A stretch of DNA of 64,000 nt from Mucilaginibacter sp. dw_454 (GCF_018449775.1 NZ_JAAVVB010000001.1:620001-684000); one strand, 5' to 3'; shown: positions 27,676 through 36,420, numbered from the stretch's first letter. Notes: generated by a model not told the origin, from the sequence alone. Translations and numbers: made by a program.

Positions 27676-27776
27676 GGATTAAAAATTGGAGGTTAGATAT
27701 TGGGGTTCCTGATTTCTAGTCTCCAATTATCATAAATCAAAACCTAATCACCAATTAACTAATCTCCAATCACCAA
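27676..27776. repeat. Heptad array (word ATTGGAG / CTCCAAT), guaB-LOG spacer
   Basis: Left: ATTGGAG, GTTAGAT, ATTGGGG. Right: CCTAATC, ACCAATT, AACTAAT, CTCCAAT, CACCAAA, ending on the ATG of the next gene. It has a seven-base period with a one-base slip and covers the full spacer. Confidence 0.82.
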
Positions 27777-28361
27777 ATGCGAAGCATATGTGTTTTCTGT
27801 GGCGCCAACTTTAACGGCGATCCTGTCTTAAAAGAGGCTATCGAGCTATTGGCCGAAGTCATGATTAACAAAGACATTACCTTGGTTTATGGTGGTGGCA
27901 AGGTAGGCGTAATGGGCCTGATGGCGGATGCTGTTTTACAACGCGGCGGCAAAGCTATTGGTGTTATCCCCGGCTTTTTAATGGATAAAGAAGTTGGCCA
28001 TACAGGGCTTACCGAAATACACATAGTGGAGAATATGCATCAGCGTAAGCAAATGATGAATGATTTGTGCGACGGTATTATTATGCTGCCCGGTGGCTTT
28101 GGTACCCTCGAAGAGTTTTTTGAAGTATTGACCTGGCTACAGCTAGGTTTGCACCAGCACCCCGTTGGTGTACTGAATATTAATGGTTTTTACGACTATC
28201 TGCTAAAGCAAATGGACGTAATGGTTGAGCAGCGTTTCCTTAAACCGGTAAACCGCCAATTGGTCATCACCTCGGCTAATGCTATAGAATTAGTTGACCT
28301 GATGGAACACGCCAAAATTGAACCGGACGAGGTTTGGTTCAAAGACAGAAACCTTTCCTAA
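27777..28361 (+). CDS. LOG-family protein (nucleoside 5'-monophosphate phosphoribohydrolase)
   Basis: A TIGR00730/LOG protein of 194 residues with a Rossmann-like fold. Family members cleave nucleoside (cytokinin) monophosphates to base and ribose 5-phosphate. The start SICVFCGAN, the GGGKVGVMG loop near residue 40, and the hallmark PGGFGTLEEFFEVLTWLQ near 110 with catalytic Arg/Glu neighbours are all present. In bacteria the usual role is thought to be nucleotide salvage or turnover rather than hormone activation. It is downstream of guaB in the same direction, so a purine-related unit is possible. The ATG lies immediately after the heptad array. Confidence 0.93.
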   Translation: MRSICVFCGANFNGDPVLKEAIELLAEVMINKDITLVYGGGKVGVMGLMADAVLQRGGKAIGVIPGFLMDKEVGHTGLTEIHIVENMHQRKQMMNDLCDGIIMLPGGFGTLEEFFEVLTWLQLGLHQHPVGVLNINGFYDYLLKQMDVMVEQRFLKPVNRQLVITSANAIELVDLMEHAKIEPDEVWFKDRNLS

Positions 28362-28666
28362 GAAACTTGATAGGCGCAGGCTGCGAATGCGGCAAGCGTG
28401 AATGCAGGTAATTGAGTTACCAGTACTTTGCTATAGATAAGTGGCAACACATTAAAGCGGCGGAGTAAATAAGCTATTGTTAATATAATCATCTGTTTTA
28501 ATAGGGGCGTTTAATCAATAGTTATACGAATTAACTGAATTAAAGTTTCACTTCCAAATTTTTTCGTAACACAAATGTTGCATTTTGTGTTATTTAGCAT
28601 AAGCAATATAAAAACGCCACAACCAAGCGTTTTTACCTAAATTGTATTTCTGTTATAACCTTTACC
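28362..28666. other. 305-base gene-free stretch before the carboxylase
   Basis: No ORF or RNA gene is visible. It holds an operator-like inverted repeat (28567-28592) and a weak hairpin AAAACGCC...AGCGTTTTT around 28611-28632, just before the carboxylase start. Confidence 0.5.
28567..28592. promoter_or_regulatory. Operator-like inverted repeat TAACACAAA-N8-TTTGTGTTA
   Basis: Perfect 9-base arms separated by eight bases, 75 bases before the carboxylase ATG. The size and spacing suit a dimeric repressor such as a TetR- or GntR-type protein; that is inference. Confidence 0.45.
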
Positions 28667-30295
28667 ATGGATATCGACTTTAATAAAAATGAGGATATTA
28701 ATAAGCAGCTGGTTTATGAAGTAAATAACCGGCTTAAAAAAATATACCAGGGCGGTGGCGAAAAAGCTGCTGCCAAACAAAAAGAGAAAGGCAAAATGCT
28801 GGCCCGCGAGCGGGTTGCTAATTTGATAGATCGGGATTCGAACTGGTTGGAGATTGGCGCCTTCGTAGGCGATGGCATGTATGCCGAGCATGGGGGCTGT
28901 CCGTCTGGCGGAGTAATAACCGGGATTGGTTATGTATCTGGCAGACAGTGTGTAATAGTAGCCAATGATGCAACGGTTAAGGCAGGTGCATGGTTCCCGA
29001 TAACTGCAAAGAAAAACCTGCGCGCGCAAGAAATTGCCATGGAAAATCGTTTACCCATCATTTATCTGGTCGATTCTGCAGGTGTTTATTTGCCTTTGCA
29101 AGATGAAATTTTCCCGGATAAAGAGCACTTCGGTCGCATTTTTAGAAACAATGCGCTGATGAGCAGCATGGGTATCATTCAGATCTCGGCTATTATGGGT
29201 TCATGCGTAGCTGGCGGCGCTTACTTACCTATTATGAGTGATGAGGCGATGATCGTCGAAGGCACAGGCTCCGTCTTTCTCGCGGGATCATTCCTGGTGA
29301 AATCCGCTATAGGCGAAGACATCGACAACGAAACCCTGGGCGGTGCCACCACACACTGTGAAATATCCGGTGTAACCGACTACAAACAACCCAACGATAA
29401 AACCTGCCTGGAATCTATCCGAAAGATCATGAGTATGGTTGGCGATTTTAATAAAGCCGGCTTTGATCGTATCAAAACCGTTCAGCCTAAACTAGATTCA
29501 AAAGAAATTTACGGACTGTTGCCTGATAATCGCGAAAAGGCTTATGATATGCGCGAGATCATTTTGCGTCTGTTGGACAATTCAGAACTGGAAGAATACA
29601 AGGAAGGCTATGGCCAATCCATCATTTGCGGTTTGGGTAGGGTAGATGGCTGGGCAGTTGGTATCGTCGCTAACCAACGCAAAGTCATCAAATCAAAAAA
29701 GGGAGAAATGCAGTTTGGCGGGGTAATCTATTCCGATTCGGCAGATAAGGCTACACGCTTTATCATGAACTGTAATCAGAAAAAAATTCCATTGGTTTTC
29801 TTGCAGGACGTTACCGGCTTTATGGTAGGTAGCCGGTCAGAACAAGGCGGTATTATAAAAGACGGCGCTAAGATGGTGAACGCGGTAGCCAATTCGGTAG
29901 TACCTAAATTTACTTTTGTAATCGGTAATTCATATGGTGCGGGTAATTATGCCATGTGTGGTAAAGCTTATGATCCACGGTTGATCTATGCGTGGCCATC
30001 AGCAAAAATAGCGGTAATGGGTGGATCGCAAGCGGCTAAAACTTTAGTACAAATGCAAGCGGCCGGCATGAAGGCAAGGGGCGAGGATGTGAATGAAGAA
30101 AAAGAAGCTGAACTGCTCAAACAAACAACCGATCGTTATAACGCACAAACTACGCCATACTATGCAGCGGCCAGACTTTGGGTAGATGGCATTATAGACC
30201 CATTGGAGACTCGCAAGATCATATCGATGGGTATTGAGGCTGCTAATCATTCGCCCATTGAGAAACCATTTAATGTAGGTGTAATTCAGACTTAG
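28667..30295 (+). CDS. Acyl-CoA carboxylase carboxyltransferase subunit (MCC-like beta)
   Basis: The carboxyltransferase half of a biotin-dependent acyl-CoA carboxylase, 542 residues, closest in length and sequence to methylcrotonyl-CoA or geranoyl-CoA carboxylase beta. The N-terminal half (about 30-290) has KMLARERVANLIDRDSNW and the oxyanion regions GGCPSGGVITGIGYVSG and SCVAGGAYLPIMSDEA. The C-terminal half (about 300-530) has QDVTGFMVGSRSEQGGI and IGNSYGAGNYAMCGKA. The biotin carboxylase subunit and acyl-CoA dehydrogenase that accompany MCC in other genomes are not adjacent, so the substrate is inferred by resemblance. Leucine catabolism is the most likely pathway. An operator-like inverted repeat lies upstream. 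Confidence 0.88.
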   Translation: MDIDFNKNEDINKQLVYEVNNRLKKIYQGGGEKAAAKQKEKGKMLARERVANLIDRDSNWLEIGAFVGDGMYAEHGGCPSGGVITGIGYVSGRQCVIVANDATVKAGAWFPITAKKNLRAQEIAMENRLPIIYLVDSAGVYLPLQDEIFPDKEHFGRIFRNNALMSSMGIIQISAIMGSCVAGGAYLPIMSDEAMIVEGTGSVFLAGSFLVKSAIGEDIDNETLGGATTHCEISGVTDYKQPNDKTCLESIRKIMSMVGDFNKAGFDRIKTVQPKLDSKEIYGLLPDNREKAYDMREIILRLLDNSELEEYKEGYGQSIICGLGRVDGWAVGIVANQRKVIKSKKGEMQFGGVIYSDSADKATRFIMNCNQKKIPLVFLQDVTGFMVGSRSEQGGIIKDGAKMVNAVANSVVPKFTFVIGNSYGAGNYAMCGKAYDPRLIYAWPSAKIAVMGGSQAAKTLVQMQAAGMKARGEDVNEEKEAELLKQTTDRYNAQTTPYYAAARLWVDGIIDPLETRKIISMGIEAANHSPIEKPFNVGVIQT

Positions 30296-30297
30296 TT

Positions 30298-30373
30298 TGT
30301 CATTGCGAGCGAAGCGTGGCAATCGCGGACTATGCAGCGTGCGATTGCTTCGTCGTTCCTCCTCACAATGACA
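30298..30373. repeat. TGTCATTGCGAGCGAAGCG palindrome
   Basis: It starts two bases after the carboxylase stop. TGTCATTGCGAGCGAAGCGTGGCAATCGC pairs with GCGATTGCTTCGTCG...ACAATGACA. The left arm is shared with the perfect palindrome at 7959. Confidence 0.78.
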
Positions 30374-30381
30374 ATTTATTA

Positions 30382-30389
30382 TAATTTTG
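30382..30389 (+). promoter_or_regulatory. -7 element TAATTTTG upstream of the small barrel protein
   Basis: It matches TAnnTTTG, 23 bases before the ATG at 30413, immediately after the palindrome. Confidence 0.5.
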
Positions 30390-30412
30390 ACCTTTATTTA
30401 ATTCACTAAACC

Positions 30413-30985
30413 ATGAAAAAGATCTTATTAATCGTCGCTGTTGCTATAACAACAGGATTTACTTCTCAAGCTCAAATAATTCCCAGCTTTGCTTTTGGTA
30501 TTAAAGGCGGGATGAATTTAACCAACCTTTCAAAATCTGGTACTTTCAATAGCAGCAACCAGGCAGGTTACCTGGGTGGCATCTGGGCGCGTTTTGGAGC
30601 ATTGGGTTTTAACTTTCAACCAGAAGCCTATGTAACAGGAAAAAATGTAACCGTAGATGGTATCAAGCAGAAATTTACCAGCGTGGATGTGCCTTTGCTA
30701 TTTGGCGGAAAAGTAGGTGCTTTTGGTTTTGGTGCCCGTTTTTATACAGGTCCTATGGTGTCATTTGCCATCAACAAAGATCAAAACTATGACGACGCGG
30801 CAAGTAATATCACCCGACTAAATTATAAAAATCAAAACTATGCCTGGCAACTAGGTACCGGCATTGATATCCGTAGTTTATCTGTCGATTTGCGTTATGA
30901 GGCTGGATTAAGCAAACAGAATTATGGAGCCGGATCGACTAAAATCAATTTATTCAACTTGTCTTTAGCCTATAAAATATTCTAA
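30413..30985 (+). CDS. Outer-membrane beta-barrel protein (PorT-like family)
   Basis: 190 residues with a clear signal peptide (KKILLIVAVAITTGFTSQA, cleavage after about residue 20). The remainder alternates polar and hydrophobic residues like an eight-stranded barrel and starts FAFGIKGGMNLTNL, the usual opening of the Bacteroidota outer-membrane barrel family (PorT/OmpW-like). The C-terminus ends NLFNLSLAYKIF, with the terminal aromatic of outer-membrane proteins. The partner is unknown. It has its own TAnnTTTG element and is convergent with the DUF3667 gene (7-base gap). Confidence 0.85.
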   Translation: MKKILLIVAVAITTGFTSQAQIIPSFAFGIKGGMNLTNLSKSGTFNSSNQAGYLGGIWARFGALGFNFQPEAYVTGKNVTVDGIKQKFTSVDVPLLFGGKVGAFGFGARFYTGPMVSFAINKDQNYDDAASNITRLNYKNQNYAWQLGTGIDIRSLSVDLRYEAGLSKQNYGAGSTKINLFNLSLAYKIF

Positions 30986-30992
30986 CTTAGGG

Positions 30993-32078
30993 TTACATCG
31001 TTAATGCTGTCAGCATAAATGCTATACTACAGCAAAAGGTAAATGCGATAAAATACATCAGACTGGCGCCCAGCAATTTGGTTATTGTGCGCCATTTGCT
31101 TCTTTGGTAAAATACCCTTACAGATTTGTAGAGATACCAAATAACACCTACTGTACCTGCCAAACTTAACCAATCATATAGACCCCAGCTTTTTGGAAAA
31201 ATCAGCTCCAGCGTCATAATTATAGCCAAAAATAAAAACAAGAAGCAATGCAAGTGGAATGTGAATATCAAATGTTCTACATAATATTTTTTATTCTTTG
31301 CAAAAGTGATCTTGAAAATCAATGCGCATAATGGCAGCATTAAAAACATCATTTTAGGCATATTGTGCCTAAACTCGTCAAAAAAAGCCTCTCTGGCGTG
31401 CTTACCATATTTCTCTTTGTATTCGTATGATTTTTTGTGGTATAAGCGATCGAAGAAGCCATCCTGCTTGTCATCTGGAAGCTTTGCCTGCGATGCCAGG
31501 TACTGCGTGTATGTTGTGTCTTTGGTCATTCCCGGCATACGGCCTTCGCCAATCATCACGTCAACATCGTCGTCGGGATCTACATCACCTGATGTTTTAT
31601 GTACAGCTTCAGAATCTAGCCTGCCTTTAGTTATTGATAATACTTTTTTAGTTAATCCCGATGTATTTGGACTTTTAATCACACTATCCAGCTTTCTGTC
31701 AGTAACGGCCATTTCCTTTTTATGAGGTCCTTCTGGTTTGCTCACGTTTATATTTACCGGAGGTTTATATCCACTTTGAAATAGTAGCACGAAGTAAATC
31801 AAACTTATAAAAATGTACATTTTCACCGGGTGCAGGTATGACACGCGCCTACCGGCCAAATATTCATTAGTTAGTTTACCAGGTTCAAATAGTAGGGGTT
31901 TTAATGTGCTGAAAAACTGATGATCGAAGTGGAAATAATCACTGATTGCGTGATTCATCATGTGGCCAAAACTCTCTTTCAGCTCCAGGTTTTCTTGCCC
32001 GCAGTGGTAGCAAAATTTCCCCTGCAGCGGCGTTCCGCAGTTGGCACAATCAGTTTCTTTGCGATAATGTTTTTTCAT
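30993..32078 (-). CDS. DUF3667 membrane protein with zinc ribbon
   Basis: 361 residues. The N-terminal zinc ribbon has CANCGTPLQGKFCYHCGQ (two CxxC pairs, residues 10-27), followed by the DUF3667 region (ESFGHMMNHAISDYFHFDHQ, LLFEPGKLTNEYLAGRR) and a first membrane segment near residue 87 (MYIFISLIYFVLLF). A long charged insertion (about 105-230) with many Asp and Lys follows, then three more membrane segments (MMFLMLPLCALIF, FLFLFLAIIMTLELIF, LMYFIAFTFCCSIAFMLTAL). The family is common in Bacteroidota and has no known function. It lies 32 bases downstream of the nucleoside permease gene and may be co-transcribed with it. Confidence 0.88.
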   Translation of the reverse strand: MKKHYRKETDCANCGTPLQGKFCYHCGQENLELKESFGHMMNHAISDYFHFDHQFFSTLKPLLFEPGKLTNEYLAGRRVSYLHPVKMYIFISLIYFVLLFQSGYKPPVNINVSKPEGPHKKEMAVTDRKLDSVIKSPNTSGLTKKVLSITKGRLDSEAVHKTSGDVDPDDDVDVMIGEGRMPGMTKDTTYTQYLASQAKLPDDKQDGFFDRLYHKKSYEYKEKYGKHAREAFFDEFRHNMPKMMFLMLPLCALIFKITFAKNKKYYVEHLIFTFHLHCFLFLFLAIIMTLELIFPKSWGLYDWLSLAGTVGVIWYLYKSVRVFYQRSKWRTITKLLGASLMYFIAFTFCCSIAFMLTALTM

Positions 32079-32110
32079 CAGTTAATTAAAACGAGAAATG
32101 GTATTAGTGT

Positions 32111-33370
32111 TTAAGCGTGTTTAATAGCGTGCTCTAAAGCAGCATTGTGCCTGTATTTAAATACAAATGGAAATATCACTGCAATTACCAGTGCATAGGC
32201 AGCAAAGCATAACCAGATGCCGTGCCAGTCTTTGTCGCCGTTTGACATAGTGAAGAAGTGATCAATGATCAAACCACTGGCAAAACTACCGAATAAAGCA
32301 CCAAAGCCGTTAACCATCATCATAAATAAACCTTGCGCACTACCTCGGATTTCGGGAGCTGCCTGTGTTTCTACGAATAATGAGCCGGATATGTTAAAGA
32401 AGTCGAACGCCATGCCGTAAACAATACATGACATTACAATCATCCATAAACCTTCTGCAGGGTTACCAAATGCAAACAAACCAAAGCGCAGTACCCAAGC
32501 CAGCATGCTAAATAACATCACATACTTAATACCGAACTGGCGTAAAAAGAATGGTATAGCCAGGATAAACAACGTCTCTGAAATTTGTGAGATAGACATA
32601 ATGATTGCCGGATATTTTACCGCTATGGTATCCTGGTACGAAGGGATTTTCGCAAAATCATGAATATAGGTATCGCCGTAGGCATTGGTTAACTGCAAGG
32701 CCGCACCCAATAAAAGCGAGAAGGCAAAGAATATGGCAAATCTTGGTGATTTAAAAAGCGCGAAAGCATTTAAGCCTAAAGCGCCTGCAAGTGTTTTATT
32801 GTCGATCTTAGCCAATAAAGGCGGGCATTTTGGTAATGAAAATGAATAAATACCTAAAGCAAATGCTATAGCCGATGCAATATAAAACTGATTGGCGGAG
32901 GTTTCGTTATGCGTTAAGCTAACTACCCACAAAGCGGCTATAAAGCCGATTGTACCCCAGATGCGAATGGGAGGAAATTCTTTAACAACATCAATATTGG
33001 CTCTTTTTAAAGCGGAGTAGGCTACAGTATTTGACAATGCCAATGTTGGCATGTAGAATACCATATTCAGCAACATCACCCAAAAAAAAGTAGTTGGATT
33101 AGTAACGAGTGGCAGGCAGGCCAGTACTATGCCACCACAAATGTGCATGACTCCATATAGCTTTTCGGCGTTGATAAATTTATCTGAGATGATGCCGGTT
33201 ATAGCAGGCATAAAAATGGCCGAAATGCCCATCGTAGAGAAGATAATGCCAAATTGAGCGCCCGACCAATGTTTGTTTTGAAACCAATATGCACCTATGG
33301 TAAGCAACCATGCTCCCCATATAAAATATTGCATAAAATTCATTAGTATCAAGCGAAACTTAACATTCAT
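32111..33370 (-). CDS. Nucleoside permease, MFS NupG/XapB type
   Basis: A 12-helix major-facilitator transporter of 419 residues resembling NupG/XapB nucleoside:proton symporters. The N-terminal LILMNFMQYFIWGAWLLTIGAYW and the loop GIISDKFINAEKLYG are typical. The C-terminal half has FFNISGSLFVETQAAPEIRGSAQGLFMM. The usual acidic loop between helices 6 and 7 is replaced by SLPKCPPLLAKIDNKT. The transporter is assigned by resemblance, not by a verified binding residue. It fits with guaB and the LOG protein as nucleoside scavenging. It lies upstream of DUF3667 and behind a heptad array. Confidence 0.88.
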   Translation of the reverse strand: MNVKFRLILMNFMQYFIWGAWLLTIGAYWFQNKHWSGAQFGIIFSTMGISAIFMPAITGIISDKFINAEKLYGVMHICGGIVLACLPLVTNPTTFFWVMLLNMVFYMPTLALSNTVAYSALKRANIDVVKEFPPIRIWGTIGFIAALWVVSLTHNETSANQFYIASAIAFALGIYSFSLPKCPPLLAKIDNKTLAGALGLNAFALFKSPRFAIFFAFSLLLGAALQLTNAYGDTYIHDFAKIPSYQDTIAVKYPAIIMSISQISETLFILAIPFFLRQFGIKYVMLFSMLAWVLRFGLFAFGNPAEGLWMIVMSCIVYGMAFDFFNISGSLFVETQAAPEIRGSAQGLFMMMVNGFGALFGSFASGLIIDHFFTMSNGDKDWHGIWLCFAAYALVIAVIFPFVFKYRHNAALEHAIKHA

Positions 33371-33429
33371 ACAGGCTGGTTTTAATTAATGACGATCAGT
33401 TATAAATTCAAAATCTGAAAGTAGTGAAT

Positions 33430-33521
33430 TTTATGGGAATATAGAAAGGGAGATAGAGATTAGTTATATCGACAAATATTGTAATGTTAAGCCTAATCTC
33501 TGATCTCCAACCAATAAATAA
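33430..33521. repeat. Heptad array (word GAGATTA / TAATCTC), DUF151-permease spacer
   Basis: Left: TAGAAAG, GGAGATA, GAGATTA, GTTATAT. Right: CCTAATC, TCTGATC, TCCAACC, AATAAAT. The period is seven. It lies between the stop of the DUF151 gene and the start of the permease gene, both on the minus strand. Confidence 0.78.
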
Positions 33522-34127
33522 CTACGAGGCTTTACGTCTATTCAGCTCATCGCGAATTTTAGCGGCTTTCTCGTATGATTCTTCAGCTAAAGCTTCTTGT
33601 AGCTTGGCTTTTAATTCTTCGATACCCAGCGCACCAAAGCCGGCGCTGGCAGTTGACGAAACCGTTGATATATCTTCGGGCGTTTCGCTGATGTTTTCTA
33701 GGTAAACAAAGTCGTTTCCTTCAATAACAATTCCGGCACTTGATAAGATAAATTCGTAAGTATAAATGGGGCACTCAAAACGTACCGCAATAGCAATGGC
33801 GTCAGATGTGCGGGCATCTATCTCCATTACTTTTTTACCGTCACTGCAAATTAGTTTTGAATAAAATATACCGTCAACCAGGTTGTAAATGATCACTTCT
33901 TGCACGGTAATAGCGTATGCCTCGCCAAAACTTTTGAACAGGTCATGGGTTAGGGGACGGCTTGGCGTCATTTTTTCGATCTCGATGGCAATTGCCTGCG
34001 CTTCGAAACTACCAATGATGATCGGTAGACGGCGCCTGCCGCCAACTTCGCCTAAAACCAACGCATACGCGCCTGATTGTGTTTGGCTATAAGACAAGCC
34101 AACAATATCAAGCTTAATTTTTTTCAT
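33522..34127 (-). CDS. Bifunctional nuclease family protein (DUF151) with UVR motif
   Basis: About 201 residues. The DUF151 domain (about 10-135) resembles the bifunctional RNase/DNase family: RRLPIIIGSFEAQAIAIEIE and SDGKKVMEIDARTSDAIAIAVRFECPI. The C-terminal UvrB/UvrC motif (about 165-198, LQEALAEESYEKAAKIRDEL) mediates protein contacts. The longest frame starts at a GTG at 34142, with ATGs at 34139 and 34127. I prefer 34127 because MKKIKLDIVGLSYS is the family's usual opening. It is the third gene of etfB-etfA-DUF151, with seven to twenty bases between it and etfA. The link between an electron-transfer flavoprotein and a nuclease is unexplained. Confidence 0.88.
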   Translation of the reverse strand: MKKIKLDIVGLSYSQTQSGAYALVLGEVGGRRRLPIIIGSFEAQAIAIEIEKMTPSRPLTHDLFKSFGEAYAITVQEVIIYNLVDGIFYSKLICSDGKKVMEIDARTSDAIAIAVRFECPIYTYEFILSSAGIVIEGNDFVYLENISETPEDISTVSSTASAGFGALGIEELKAKLQEALAEESYEKAAKIRDELNRRKAS

Positions 34128-34149
34128 GTTATTACCCATCACAACATCC

Positions 34150-35127
34150 TTATACTAAGGCCTTATGTTCTTTAATCGCTGTTATCAATTTTGGTATCAC
34201 TTCAAAAGCATCGCCGACAATACCATAGTCGGCTACTTTGAAGATCGGAGCTTCGGGATCTTTGTTTATCGCTACAATAACCTTCGATGAACTGATACCC
34301 GCAAGGTGCTGTATCGCGCCCGAAATTCCTATTGCAATATACAAATTTGGACTGACAGCTATACCAGTTTGTCCAACATGTTCGTTATGTGGCCGCCAAC
34401 CCGCGTCTGATACCGGTTTTGAGCAGGCTGTAGCTGCACCCAATAAATCGGCGAGCTCTTCGATCATACCCCAGTTTTCAGGTCCTTTTAAACCACGACC
34501 GCCGGATACAACGATCTCAGCATCAGGCAACGAAATCTTGTCTGTCGAGCGTACAATCTCTTTTAGTATTGCCTTGAAATCAGACGCTTTAACCTCAGTG
34601 CTAAAGTCTTCAACTTTTACCGGTTTGGCAACCTCTGCTATCTTGAAGGAGTTTGGTGTAAGCGCAATAACTTTATTGACTGATGTTAATTCTACCGTAG
34701 CAAAGGCTTTGCCCGAAAATGCTGTCTTTTTAACTGTAAATTTACCGCCGTTTATTTCGGGTAATGCAACGGCACCGTCAACAATCCCTGCCTCTAACTT
34801 TACACCGACACGGGGAGCGAGGCCCCGGCCCGAAAAGGAGTTGGACAACACAACAACATCTGCATCTTCTTTTTTAGCAGCTTCTGCAATCACCGAAGCG
34901 TAAGCTTGGTTCACAAAGTTTTTAAGCTGACTGTTGGATACGTTCAATATCTTATCGGCACCGTATTTAGCCAGCGCGCTTAGTTCGTCTGCGCTTACAT
35001 CGCCGATGGATAGGGCCGTAAGTATAGTATTGCTTTGGTCGGCAATGGCGCGGGCATAACTTACAGCTTCAAAAGTCGACTTTTTGAATTTGCCGTCAGC
35101 GTTCTCCGCATATATTAAAACTGACAT
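34150..35127 (-). CDS. etfA: Electron transfer flavoprotein alpha subunit
   Basis: The FAD-binding subunit of ETF, which passes electrons from acyl-CoA dehydrogenases to ETF:quinone oxidoreductase. It has 325 residues. The N-terminal domain (1-190) contains SVLIYAENADGKFKKST and VVLSNSFSGRGLAPRV. The C-terminal FAD domain (about 200-320) shows IVVSGGRGLKGPENWG, ACSKPVSDAGW, VGQTGIAVSPNLYIAIGISG and KVIVAINKDPEAPIF, all standard FAD contacts. It is 15 bases downstream of etfB. The pair supports the view that the carboxylase at 28667 feeds a branched-chain or fatty-acid oxidation pathway. Confidence 0.97.
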   Translation of the reverse strand: MSVLIYAENADGKFKKSTFEAVSYARAIADQSNTILTALSIGDVSADELSALAKYGADKILNVSNSQLKNFVNQAYASVIAEAAKKEDADVVVLSNSFSGRGLAPRVGVKLEAGIVDGAVALPEINGGKFTVKKTAFSGKAFATVELTSVNKVIALTPNSFKIAEVAKPVKVEDFSTEVKASDFKAILKEIVRSTDKISLPDAEIVVSGGRGLKGPENWGMIEELADLLGAATACSKPVSDAGWRPHNEHVGQTGIAVSPNLYIAIGISGAIQHLAGISSSKVIVAINKDPEAPIFKVADYGIVGDAFEVIPKLITAIKEHKALV

Positions 35128-35142
35128 AGTATTTCTATCTAA

Positions 35143-35880
35143 TTAAATAACCCTGGCCTCGGTGTGTAATAACTCAATTAATTTAGCCGGATCATCGGCC
35201 TCAACCAATTTTACCTGGCCACGGGGTGCTGGTGTTTCATAACTGATGATCTCTGAATTTGTTTTTACCTCGACAGCTTCAATAACTGTTAACGGCTTAG
35301 TACGTGCCGACATAATGCCTCGCATGTTGGGGATCTTAGGTTCGGCGACACCTTCAGCAGTTCCCACTACCAACGGTAAGGGAATGGCCAATACTTCTTT
35401 GCCACCTTCAATCTCGCGTTCAACAGTAGCTTGAGTACCTTCAATCTCCAGCTTTTTAATGATTGATACCGACGGAATATCCAGAAGTTCGCCAAGCATT
35501 CCAGCTACCTTTGAACCGTTATAATCTATCGACTCACGGCCCGTCAATATTAGGTCGAAAGGATTTGATTTAATGTACTGTGCTATCTGATACGCCACAA
35601 ACCATGCGTCGTGCGGTTGCGCGTTGATGCGTACGGCATCGGTTGCGCCTATAGCCAGGGCTTTGCGTATGGTAGGCTCGGTAGAGGCGTCGCCTACATT
35701 AATAACGGTTACTGTACCATTAGCACCCTCTGTTAATTCGATAGCACGCGCAAGAGCTATTTCATCGTACGGGTTTAAAATGAATTGAACCCCGTTTGTA
35801 TTAAATTGCGTGTTGTTATCGGTAAAAGTTATTTTTGTGGTGGTATCGGGCACATGGCTTATACATACAAGAGTTTTCAT
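35143..35880 (-). CDS. etfB: Electron transfer flavoprotein beta subunit
   Basis: The AMP-binding partner of EtfA, 245 residues. Visible features are the N-terminal LVCISHVPDTTTKITF, NPYDEIALARAIEL near residue 40, AIGATDAVRINAQPHDAWFV (AMP-site region), ILTGRESIDYNGSKVAGMLG and the recognition region IEGGKEVLAIPLPLVVGT. It is the first gene of the etfB-etfA-DUF151 operon on the minus strand and divergent from the TPR gene. The start has no alternative close by. Confidence 0.97.
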   Translation of the reverse strand: MKTLVCISHVPDTTTKITFTDNNTQFNTNGVQFILNPYDEIALARAIELTEGANGTVTVINVGDASTEPTIRKALAIGATDAVRINAQPHDAWFVAYQIAQYIKSNPFDLILTGRESIDYNGSKVAGMLGELLDIPSVSIIKKLEIEGTQATVEREIEGGKEVLAIPLPLVVGTAEGVAEPKIPNMRGIMSARTKPLTVIEAVEVKTNSEIISYETPAPRGQVKLVEADDPAKLIELLHTEARVI

Positions 35881-36000
35881 TGCTGTAATTTGTTTTTTAT
35901 GGTAACGAAGCTATCAGGAGCAAATTAAGTAGTATTGTAGCTCCTGATGGTCATAACATAGGGTTTCTACAAATCTAGATAAAAAAGATAGGGATTGAAA

Positions 36001-36339
36001 ATGGAGACAAGCAGATTAGATAAGCTATTAGAGTTTATAAAGAACGAACCAAACGACGAGTTTTTAAAATATGCCCTGGCTACTGAATATCTTCGTTTAA
36101 ACGATGCAAATAGGGCATTGGAGTACTATGAGGACCTGGTTACCAATCATCCTCAATACGCTGGCACCTATTATCATTTAGGTAAACTGTATGAGGCGCT
36201 TGGTCGTAAAGACGACGCCATAAAGACCTACGAAAAAGGTATGGAGATCACCAAAGCTAAACGCGATAATCATGCTTTTGCTGAGCTGCAATCCATTTAT
36301 CGGGAAGCTATTGGTTATGATGATGACGACGATTATTAA
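36001..36339 (+). CDS. Small TPR protein
   Basis: About 112 residues with two to three tetratricopeptide repeats: EFLKYALATEYLRLNDANRALEYYEDLV-type helices near 20-50, and TYYHLGKLYEALGRKDDAI near 58-76, then an acidic tail ending YDDDDDY. It has no signal peptide, so it is cytoplasmic and probably an adaptor. The frame is open from a TTG at 35995; the ATG two codons on is the better start. It is divergent from etfB and followed by the second CCCCTCTAAATC repeat. Partner unknown. Confidence 0.85.
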   Translation: METSRLDKLLEFIKNEPNDEFLKYALATEYLRLNDANRALEYYEDLVTNHPQYAGTYYHLGKLYEALGRKDDAIKTYEKGMEITKAKRDNHAFAELQSIYREAIGYDDDDDY

Positions 36340-36340
36340 T

Positions 36341-36420
36341 CAGCCCCACCCAACCCTCCCGGGTAGGGAAGGCTTTAAATTAAAAGTCTCCCCAACCGGG
36401 GGAGATTTAGAGGGGGCTGC
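36341..36420. repeat. CCCCTCTAAATC-type intergenic repeat, copy 2 (inverted)
   Basis: It reads CAGCCCCACCCAACCCTCCC...GGGGGAGATTTAGAGGGGGC, the reverse complement of the element at 1576-1663. Its last base is next to the chrA ATG, so it forms the entire spacer from the TPR stop. Confidence 0.8.
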
